From: Nocardioides sp.
Lineage (GTDB): Bacteria > Actinomycetota > Actinomycetes > Propionibacteriales > Nocardioidaceae
Assembly: GCA_003519585.1 (NCBI GenBank)
Contig: DOWL01000059.1
Coordinates: forward strand, 288 to 6,699
Length of the DNA: 6,412 nucleotides
Direction: 5' to 3'
Shown here: positions 1-4,915 of the stretch, piece after piece
Numbering within the stretch: the stretch's first letter is position 1
Layout: the number at the start of each line of letters is the position of its first letter
The notes under the pieces: generated by a model
What the model saw: the letters and a program-made list of their open reading frames with translations, nothing else
Told to the model about the DNA's origin: nothing
The model's database searches: none
Program-made: the position numbers and the translations under genes

Positions 1-380
1 ACCCGGATCACCGCGTCCCACTCCTCCTCGGAGGTGTTGACCAGCATCCGGTCGCGGACGAAGCCGGCGTTGTTGACCAGCACGTCGAGACCGCCGAAAG
101 TGTCGATCGCCTGCTGGACCATCGCCGCTGCTTGCTCGAAGTCGGCGACGTCGGCACGGTTCGCCACCGCCCGGCCGCCCGCTGCCTCGATGGCCGCCAC
201 CACCTCGTCGGCCGGGCCGCCCTCGCTGGCGTTGTCATCCTTCTCGCCGGCCAGCGAGACCCCGTAGTCGTTGACCACGACGGCCGCACCGTGTGCGGCC
301 AGTTCGAGCGCATGCGCCCGGCCGATGCCGCGTCCGGCTCCGGTGACGATCGCGACGCGACCCTCCAAAAGTCCAGTCAT
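1..380 (-). CDS. Short-chain dehydrogenase/reductase, Rv3548c-like (partial, C-terminus beyond window)
   Basis: Partial gene: the ATG at 380-378 opens a frame that stays open to the left edge, giving 126 complete codons with no stop. The N-terminus has the classical Rossmann cofactor motif TGAGRGIG (residues 13-20) and NNAG (103-106). Asp38 in VNDYG, just after the second strand, suggests NAD(H) rather than NADP(H). An extended stretch between strands 2 and 3 (about residues 40-70) is typical of the roughly 300-residue SDRs that include M. tuberculosis Rv3548c. The catalytic Ser/Tyr/Lys lie outside the window. A GAGGGAG ribosome binding site at 385-391 fixes the start. The gene lies 29 bp downstream of the other SDR gene on the same strand, so the two are probably cotranscribed. 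SDR membership is seen directly; the orthology rests on gene order beside echA20-ipdABC. Its substrate is presumably a steroid-ring-derived hydroxy- or keto-acyl-CoA, but that is inferred. Confidence 0.88.
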   Translation of the reverse strand, partial: MTGLLEGRVAIVTGAGRGIGRAHALELAAHGAAVVVNDYGVSLAGEKDDNASEGGPADEVVAAIEAAGGRAVANRADVADFEQAAAMVQQAIDTFGGLDVLVNNAGFVRDRMLVNTSEEEWDAVIR

Positions 381-384
381 GGAA

Positions 385-391
385 CTCCCTC
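385..391 (-). promoter_or_regulatory. Ribosome binding site of the partial SDR gene
   Basis: Read on the minus strand this is GAGGGAG, 4 bases before the ATG at 380-378. It supports that start and independent translation initiation within the two-gene SDR transcript. Confidence 0.6.
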
Positions 392-409
392 GTCGTGGGC
401 TCGTGGTGA

Positions 410-1153
410 TCAGTCGATGTGCAGGAAGACCGGGGGCTCGCCGCCGCCGTCACACGCGACCCGGGCGCCGGAGACGTACGACGCGAGGTCGCTGGCGAGG
501 AAGACGGCGACGTTCCCGACCTCCTCCGGTCGGGCCATCCGGCCCAGCGGGATCGTGCGCTCGATCGAGGCGACCCGCTGGTCGCCGCCGTAGTGGTCGT
601 CGGTCGCCTCGGTGCGGCACAGCCCGACGTCGACCGCGTTCACGCGGACCTGGGGTCCCCACTCCATCGCCAGCGACCGGGTGAGCGAGTCGAGCCCGGC
701 CTTCGCGGCGGCGTACGCCGCGATGGTGGGTGCGGGGCGATGGGCGCTGATCGAGGAGATGTTGACGATCGAGCCGCCGGTGTCCTGCTGTTGCATCACG
801 GCGTTGGCTGCCTGGGCGACCAGGAGCGGACCGAGCAGGTTGAGCCCGACGATCTTCTCGTGGAACCGCGGAGACGCGGTGGCCGCGTCCGCCGCGGGAG
901 CGCCGCCGGCATTGTTGACGAGTGCGTCGAGCCGACCGTGCTCGTCGACGATGGCCGCGACCAGCTCCTGGACGGCCCCGGGGTCTCGTACGTCGCACAC
1001 GCGGTGGTCGGCCAGACCCTGGACCGGCGTCCGCGAGCAGGTCACGACGTGCGCTCCGGCGGCTCGGAACGCCTCGGTGATGCCCAGTCCGATGCCGCGG
1101 ACGCCGCCGGTGACCAGCACGACGCGGCCGGTCAGATCCAGGGCGAGCGCCAT
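410..1153 (-). CDS. Short-chain dehydrogenase/reductase, Rv3549c-like
   Basis: Complete 247-residue classical SDR. Visible motifs are TGGVRGIG (15-22) for cofactor binding, NNAG (80-83), Asn105, Ser134 in the NISS segment, and Tyr147-x3-Lys151 (YAAAK), so the full Asn-Ser-Tyr-Lys tetrad is present. Ser40-Arg41 after the second strand suggests an NADP(H) preference, unlike its neighbour with Asp at the comparable place. The C-terminal CDGGGEPP resembles the usual SDR ending. The frame is open further upstream to 1453, but that part lies antisense to echA20, so the ATG at 1153 (MALALDLTG) is chosen. It is the first gene of the leftward unit, divergent from echA20, matching Rv3549c. The exact reaction is unassigned: oxidation or reduction of a ring-derived CoA intermediate is inferred from context. 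The start may be leaderless (see the 1160-1166 promoter entry). Confidence 0.9.
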   Translation of the reverse strand: MALALDLTGRVVLVTGGVRGIGLGITEAFRAAGAHVVTCSRTPVQGLADHRVCDVRDPGAVQELVAAIVDEHGRLDALVNNAGGAPAADAATASPRFHEKIVGLNLLGPLLVAQAANAVMQQQDTGGSIVNISSISAHRPAPTIAAYAAAKAGLDSLTRSLAMEWGPQVRVNAVDVGLCRTEATDDHYGGDQRVASIERTIPLGRMARPEEVGNVAVFLASDLASYVSGARVACDGGGEPPVFLHID

Positions 1154-1159
1154 GGCTGC

Positions 1160-1166
1160 TACCCTA
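1160..1166. promoter_or_regulatory. Candidate shared, bidirectional -10 element TACCCTA
   Basis: The heptamer TACCCTA fits TANNNT on the plus strand (1160-1165) and reads TAGGGT on the minus strand (1166-1161), so one element could serve both directions. Seven bases downstream of the minus hexamer is the A of the SDR ATG (1153), which would make that mRNA leaderless. In the plus direction a start near 1172 would give echA20 a leader of about 43 bases carrying its ribosome binding site. No convincing -35 is seen on either side, though many actinobacterial promoters lack one. The base pattern is seen directly; promoter activity is inferred. The AGGG within the minus-strand hexamer could instead be a weak ribosome binding site. 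Confidence 0.45.
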
Positions 1167-1183
1167 CCAAGCAAATGCTTGGT
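1166..1183. promoter_or_regulatory. TetR-type operator palindrome (candidate KstR2-like site)
   Basis: ACCAAGCAAATGCTTGGT has two perfect 8-base arms (ACCAAGCA and TGCTTGGT) around a 2-base centre. It sits in the divergent gap, next to the candidate -10 and over the expected plus-strand start site, where bound repressor would block both arms. In mycobacteria and rhodococci the KstR2 repressor, released by a HIP-CoA-type ligand, controls this same gene set through a motif usually written AnCAAGnnCTTGnT. Here ACCAAG and CTTGGT match both half-sites, but 6 rather than 2 bases separate them. The palindrome is seen directly; operator function is well supported by position; the identity of the regulator is uncertain. 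Confidence 0.8.
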
Positions 1184-1200
1184 TTGGTGGCTGCGAAGGG

Positions 1201-1208
1201 AAGAGGGA
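1201..1208 (+). promoter_or_regulatory. Ribosome binding site of echA20
   Basis: The purine-rich AAGAGGGA lies 6 bases before the GTG at 1215. It decides the start, because the frame is open far upstream and the only other nearby candidate (TTG at 1179) falls inside the operator palindrome. Confidence 0.65.
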
Positions 1209-1214
1209 CACGAC

Positions 1215-1961
1215 GTGGGCATCACTTCGGAGCTGCGCCCGGACGGCATCCGGGTCGTCACGATGGACGCGCCCCCGGTCAACGCGTTGACCGTGCAGGG
1301 CTGGGTCGACCTGGCCGCCGCCCTGGCCGAGGCCTCCGCAGACCTCGGCACCCACGTGGTCGTGCTGCGGGCCGAGGGCCGGGGGTTCAACGCGGGCGTC
1401 GACATCAAGGAGATGCAGCGGACCAGCGGCTTCGACGCGCTGATCGGCGCCAACCGCGGCTGCTACGCAGCGTTCAAGGCGGTCTACGAGTGCGCCATTC
1501 CCGTCATCGCAGCGGTTCATGGCTTCTGCCTGGGAGGTGGGGTCGGCCTGGTCGGCAACGCGGACTGCATCGTGGCGAGCGAGGACGCCTATTTCGGCGT
1601 GCCCGAGGTCGACCGCGGTGCGCTCGGAGCGGCGACCCACCTGGCCCGGCTGGTGCCACCCCACCTGATGCGCACGCTCTACTTCACCGGCCGCACCATC
1701 ACGGCCGAGCAGCTGCTGCCCCACGGCAGCGTCCTCGAGGTGGTCCCCCGAGATCGGCTCGACGAGGCGGCACTGCAGGTGGCCGGCGAGATCGCCGCCA
1801 AGGACACCCGGGTGATCCGGGCCGCGAAGGAGGCGCTCAACGGCATCGACCCGGTCGACGTCAACAAGAGCTACCGGTTCGAGCAGGGGTTCACCTTCGA
1901 GCTCAACCTCAGCGGCGTCTCCGACGAGCTCCGGGACGACTTCGTGGGGAGGGACGCGTGA
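1215..1961 (+). CDS. echA20: EchA20-like crotonase-fold ring D hydrolase (steroid HIP degradation)
   Basis: A 248-residue enoyl-CoA hydratase/isomerase-superfamily protein, close to the length of M. tuberculosis EchA20. The crotonase oxyanion-hole segments are visible: GFNAGVDIKEM (57-67) and GFCLGGGVGL (103-112). PEVDRG places Glu131 at the site of the second catalytic Glu of hydratases. The first one, normally in GGGxEL, is Gly111 here, so ordinary enoyl-CoA hydration is unlikely. In the known pathway EchA20 hydrolyses the ring D beta-diketone-like bond of the ring C-unsaturated HIP-derived CoA thioester, giving the cyclohexene product (COCHEA-CoA) used by IpdAB. This is a retro-Claisen-type reaction also known elsewhere in the superfamily. 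The start is GTG. It is the first gene of a four-gene operon and overlaps ipdA by 4 bases (GTGA). Superfamily is certain; the specific name rests on length, motif and gene order. Confidence 0.92.
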   Translation: MGITSELRPDGIRVVTMDAPPVNALTVQGWVDLAAALAEASADLGTHVVVLRAEGRGFNAGVDIKEMQRTSGFDALIGANRGCYAAFKAVYECAIPVIAAVHGFCLGGGVGLVGNADCIVASEDAYFGVPEVDRGALGAATHLARLVPPHLMRTLYFTGRTITAEQLLPHGSVLEVVPRDRLDEAALQVAGEIAAKDTRVIRAAKEALNGIDPVDVNKSYRFEQGFTFELNLSGVSDELRDDFVGRDA

Positions 1962-2839
1962 CGAAGGGCCCGCGCGACAAGCGGATGACCGTCGACGAGG
2001 TCGTCGACAGCCTGGAGGACGGGATCACCCTCGGCATCGGGGGCTGGGGGCCACGGCGCAAGCCGATGGCACTGGTCCGCGCGATCCTCCGCTCCGATCT
2101 CAAGGAGCTGACCCTGGTCAGCTGGGGCGGCGCCGACGTCGGCCTGCTCACCCGGGCCGGCAAGGTTCGCAAGCTCGTCTATGCCTTCGTCTCGCTCGAC
2201 TCGGTCCCGCTCGAGCCGAACTTCGCGAGGGCCCGCCAGCAGGGCACGATCCCCGAGGTCGTCGAGCTCGACGAGGGCATGTTCCAGACCGGGCTGCGAG
2301 CCGCCGCCCAGCGGCTGCCGTTCCTCCCCATGCGCGCCGGGCTCGGCTCCGACGTCATGGTCAACAACTCGTGGCTCAAGACGGTCACGAGCCCCTACGC
2401 CGACGGCCAGGAGCTGGTCGCCGTCCCGGCCCTCGAGCTCGACGTGGCGCTGGTCCATCTCAACCGCGCCGACCGGCACGGCAACGCCACCTACCTCGGC
2501 CCCGACCCCTACTTCGACGACCTGTTCTGCATGGCTGCCGACCGCGCGTACGTCTCGTGCGAGCAGGTCATCGACACCGCCGGACTGACCGTCGATACGC
2601 CCGTCCAGCGGGTGCTGATCGACCGGATGATGGTCACCGGCGTGGTCGAGACACCCAACGGCGCGCACTTCACCACCTGTACCCCGGACTACGAGCGCGA
2701 CGAGCGGTTCCAGCGTGCGTACGCCGCGGCCGCGGGTGGGAGCGACGAGGAGTGGGCGGCGTTCGAGCAGCGGTTCCTGTCACGGGACGAGGCGGCCTAC
2801 CAAGCTGCCGTCCGGGCATTCGCGGAGGAGCAGCGGTGA
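1958..2839 (+). CDS. ipdA: IpdA, alpha subunit of the steroid ring C-opening hydrolase (CoA-transferase fold)
   Basis: A 293-residue family I CoA-transferase alpha-like subunit; M. tuberculosis IpdA is nearly the same length. Visible features are the N-terminal GIGGWGPRRKP loop (26-36, the usual glycine-rich GG...P signature), SWGGADVGLL (55-64), VELDEGMF (102-109), and HLNRADRHGNATYLGP (167-182), a hallmark of these subunits. With IpdB it forms a heteromer that hydrolytically opens ring C of COCHEA-CoA to the 4-methyl-5-oxo-octanedioyl-CoA precursor. The published essential glutamate of IpdA (about position 105) most likely corresponds to Glu103 or Glu106 here; which one needs an alignment. 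The GTG start at 1958 lies inside GTGA, overlapping the echA20 TGA, with GGGGAGGGA (1946-1954) just upstream. Met10 (ATG at 1985) is a less likely alternative. Three adjacent family-specific genes make the assignment firm. Confidence 0.94.
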   Translation: MTKGPRDKRMTVDEVVDSLEDGITLGIGGWGPRRKPMALVRAILRSDLKELTLVSWGGADVGLLTRAGKVRKLVYAFVSLDSVPLEPNFARARQQGTIPEVVELDEGMFQTGLRAAAQRLPFLPMRAGLGSDVMVNNSWLKTVTSPYADGQELVAVPALELDVALVHLNRADRHGNATYLGPDPYFDDLFCMAADRAYVSCEQVIDTAGLTVDTPVQRVLIDRMMVTGVVETPNGAHFTTCTPDYERDERFQRAYAAAAGGSDEEWAAFEQRFLSRDEAAYQAAVRAFAEEQR

Positions 2840-3615
2840 CGGCCACCAGAGCCGATGTCTGCGCTGTGGCGATCGCCGACGCGTTCGCCGACGACGGCGA
2901 GATCTTCGCCAGCCCCATGGGGCTGCTGCCGATGCTCGGCGTCCGACTCTGCCGGCTGACCCAGAACCCCGACCTGGTCATCTCCGACGGCGAGGCGATG
3001 TTCCTCGCGAGCCCGCCGCCGCTGTTCGCCCAGCATTCGCCAGAGCGCGATGTTGTCGAGGGCTGGATCCCGTTCCGGAAGGTCTTCGACGTCATCGCCT
3101 ACGGCAAGCGGCACGTGATGATGGGGGCCACCCAGGTCGACCGACACGGCAACCAGAACATCTCCGCGATCGGCGACTTCGCCCGACCGACGCGACAGCT
3201 GCTCGGGTCGCGGGGAGCCCCCGGCAACACGGTCAACAACCGGACGTCCTACTGGGTCCCGAAGCACTCCCCGCGCACCTTCGTCGAACGGGTCGACGTC
3301 GTTTCAGGGGTCGGCCCCGCGCGGGCCAAGGCCGCCGGCCCAGCGGCGGCGGCGTACAACGACATCCATCGCATCGTCTCCAATCTGGGGGTATTCGACG
3401 TCCGGGGCGCCGATGACACGCTACGACTGCGCACCGTCCATCCCGGCGTGACTGTGGATGAGGTGCGCGAGGCCTCGGGCTGTGAGTTCCAGGTGGACGA
3501 AACGGCGGACGGAACGGTGGCCGAAACGCGCCTCCCGACGGCCGAAGAGCTGACTCTCATCAACGAAGTGCTCGACCCGAAGGGTCTGCGGTTCAAGGAG
3601 GTGCCGAACCCGTGA
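2836..3615 (+). CDS. ipdB: IpdB, beta subunit of the steroid ring C-opening hydrolase (CoA-transferase fold)
   Basis: A 259-residue beta-like CoA-transferase subunit and partner of IpdA. The beta hallmark GATQVDRHGNQNIS is at 97-110, followed by GDFARPTRQLLGSRGAPGN (113-131) and the C-terminal TVHPGVTVDEVREASGCEF (200-218) typical of the family. True family I CoA transferases carry a catalytic Glu in an S-E-N-G or E-S-G motif about 50 residues in; here that segment reads ISDGEA (49-54), so no clear equivalent is present. This agrees with the published view that IpdAB is a hydrolase rather than a transferase. The GTG start is nested in GTGA with the ipdA stop, preceded by CGGAGGAG (2823-2830), so translation is probably coupled to ipdA and should favour equal subunit output. 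At its 3' end it overlaps ipdC by 4 bases. Confidence 0.94.
   Translation: MTATRADVCAVAIADAFADDGEIFASPMGLLPMLGVRLCRLTQNPDLVISDGEAMFLASPPPLFAQHSPERDVVEGWIPFRKVFDVIAYGKRHVMMGATQVDRHGNQNISAIGDFARPTRQLLGSRGAPGNTVNNRTSYWVPKHSPRTFVERVDVVSGVGPARAKAAGPAAAAYNDIHRIVSNLGVFDVRGADDTLRLRTVHPGVTVDEVREASGCEFQVDETADGTVAETRLPTAEELTLINEVLDPKGLRFKEVPNP
3595..3602 (+). promoter_or_regulatory. Strong ribosome binding site of ipdC inside ipdB
   Basis: AAGGAGGT, fully complementary to the core anti-Shine-Dalgarno sequence, lies 9 bases before the GTG at 3612 and within the last ipdB codons. It is the strongest such site in the operon and decides the ipdC start. It suggests that ipdC is initiated efficiently in its own right as well as by coupling. 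Confidence 0.8.
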
Positions 3616-4694
3616 CTCCCCAGCTGCTCACGACGCCGTTCACCGAGCTGGTCGGCGTTCGCCACCCGGTCGTGCAGACCGGCATGGGCTGGGTCTCCGG
3701 GCCGCGGCTGGTCAGTGGCACAGCCCGAGCCGGCGGGCTCGGCATCCTGGCCAGCGCCACCATGACCTTCGACGAGCTCGACCGGGCCATCCGCGAGGTC
3801 AAGAACCGCACCGACCAGCCGTTCGGCGTCAACCTGCGCGCCGATGCCGGCGACGCGGCCCAGCGGTGCGACCTGTTGATCGAGCACGGGGTGCGGGTGG
3901 CGTCGTTCGCGCTCGCCCCGAAGCCGGAGCTGATCGCCAAACTCAAGGACCACGGGATCGTCGTGATGCCGTCGATCGGCGCCGCCAAGCACGCGGTCAA
4001 GGTGGCCGGCTGGGGTGCCGACGCGGTGATGGTGCAGGGCGGCGAGGGTGGCGGCCACACCGGCGCTGTACCCACCACGCTGCTACTGCCCACCGTGCTC
4101 GACGCGCTGCGCGGCGCGGGGGCCGACATCCCGGTGGTGGCGGCCGGCGGCTTCTTCGACGGGCGCGGCCTGGCCGCCGCCCTCTCGTACGGCGCCGCGG
4201 CGGTCGGCATGGGCACTCGCTTCCTGCTCACCCAAGACTCTGCGGTCCCCGACGCCGTCAAGCAGCTCTACCTCGACACCGACCTCACCGGCACCGTGGT
4301 GACAAGCAAGGTCGACGGGATGCCGCACCGGATGCTGCGCACCCCGTTGGTCGAGTCGGTCGTCGAGGGCTCGTCGTTGCGCCGGCTCGGCCCGACGGTA
4401 CGGCGGACGCTGGAGTTCAAGAAGGACAGCGGGCTTTCGTGGCGACAGCTGGCTGTCGACGGCCGCGCGCTGCGCAAGACACAGGGCCGCACCCTCGCCC
4501 AGACGGCGCTGGCCGCGAACACTCCGACGCTGCTGAAGGCGGGGCTGGTCGAGGGCGACACCAGCGCGGGCATCCTGGCCTCCGGCCAAGTGGTCGGCGT
4601 GATCGACGACCTGCCGACCTGCGAGGAACTCCTCGACCGGATCGTCACCGGCGCGGTCGAGGAACTCCGCCGCGCTGGGTCATACGTCGGCTAG
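3612..4694 (+). CDS. ipdC: IpdC, FMN-dependent (nitronate monooxygenase-like) steroid ring C oxidoreductase
   Basis: A 360-residue TIM-barrel flavoprotein of the nitronate monooxygenase/2-nitropropane dioxygenase family; M. tuberculosis IpdC (Rv3553) is of similar size. The N-terminal HPVVQTGMGWVSG (18-30) is the usual start of the barrel. QGGEGGGHTG (142-151) holds the family histidine (His149), and AAGGFFDGRG (177-186) plus GMGTRF (199-204) form the FMN-phosphate region. Later residues, about 225-255, give the TSKVDGMPHR segment common to this group. In the pathway IpdC introduces a ring C double bond into the HIP-derived CoA thioester before EchA20 acts, as a dehydrogenase rather than a nitronate oxidase. 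The GTG start overlaps the ipdB TGA as GTGA. It is the last gene of the operon; its TAG stop shares CTAG with the convergent gene. The family is clear; the specific role comes from gene order. Confidence 0.92.
   Translation: MTPQLLTTPFTELVGVRHPVVQTGMGWVSGPRLVSGTARAGGLGILASATMTFDELDRAIREVKNRTDQPFGVNLRADAGDAAQRCDLLIEHGVRVASFALAPKPELIAKLKDHGIVVMPSIGAAKHAVKVAGWGADAVMVQGGEGGGHTGAVPTTLLLPTVLDALRGAGADIPVVAAGGFFDGRGLAAALSYGAAAVGMGTRFLLTQDSAVPDAVKQLYLDTDLTGTVVTSKVDGMPHRMLRTPLVESVVEGSSLRRLGPTVRRTLEFKKDSGLSWRQLAVDGRALRKTQGRTLAQTALAANTPTLLKAGLVEGDTSAGILASGQVVGVIDDLPTCEELLDRIVTGAVEELRRAGSYVG
4691..4694. other. Shared stop: convergent genes overlap in one CTAG
   Basis: The plus-strand ipdC stop TAG is 4692-4694 and the minus-strand stop TAG is 4693-4691. 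Both come from the single palindrome CTAG, so the two coding regions overlap by 4 bases and leave no room for a terminator between them. Confidence 0.95.
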
Positions 4695-4915
4695 CTCGAG
4701 CACACCGACGCGGCCGACGACGCCGAGGCGAGCGCGGCGGTGGCCGCGGCCCGCGCCTGCTTGGCCCGCTTCACCTTCTTCTTGGCCTTGGCGATCGCCC
4801 GCGGGTTGCCCTTCTTCTTCGCCTTCTTCACCGCGGCCTTGGCCTTGATCAGCTTGGCCGTGGCCGCGGCCACCTGCGCCCGACCAGAGGCGACGACGGC
4901 CTGCAGGCTCACGCA
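4691..4915 (-). other. Encoded basic helical-hairpin tail (residues 480-553)
   Basis: This part of the exported-protein gene encodes 74 residues beginning at Cys480 and ending three residues after Cys551's neighbour Val550 (VCSS). It has 14 Lys and 4 Arg, many Ala, no Asp or Glu, and a GNPR turn at 515-518 roughly mid-way. The design suggests two amphipathic helices folded back on each other, with the two cysteines at the open end. Such a tail could bind acidic cell-wall polymers; that function is inferred. Confidence 0.6.

Noticed and set aside
1154..1453. N-terminal extension of the SDR gene upstream of its ATG at 1153
   Set aside because: The extra 100 residues are antisense to echA20, run through the operator and lack SDR features. 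The Rossmann motif at residue 15 fits a start at 1153.
419..1957. Upstream extension of the ipdA frame, antisense to the SDR gene and across echA20
   Set aside because: It has no domain similarity, is Arg-rich and overlaps two recognised genes. The GTG at 1958 with a ribosome binding site gives the family-length protein.
1871..2668. 265-codon minus-strand frame antisense to ipdA
   Set aside because: A composition shadow (Val/Asp/Gly/Arg-rich) without motifs, opposite an unambiguous gene.
3249..4058. 269-codon minus-strand frame antisense to ipdB and ipdC
   Set aside because: No recognisable domain, and it crosses a real gene junction on the other strand; typical high-GC artefact.
4688..4702. 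Possible terminator around the GCTAGC and CTCGAG palindromes at the convergent stops
   Set aside because: Only two adjacent 6-base palindromes, with no longer stem and no T-tract on either strand; too weak to call a terminator.
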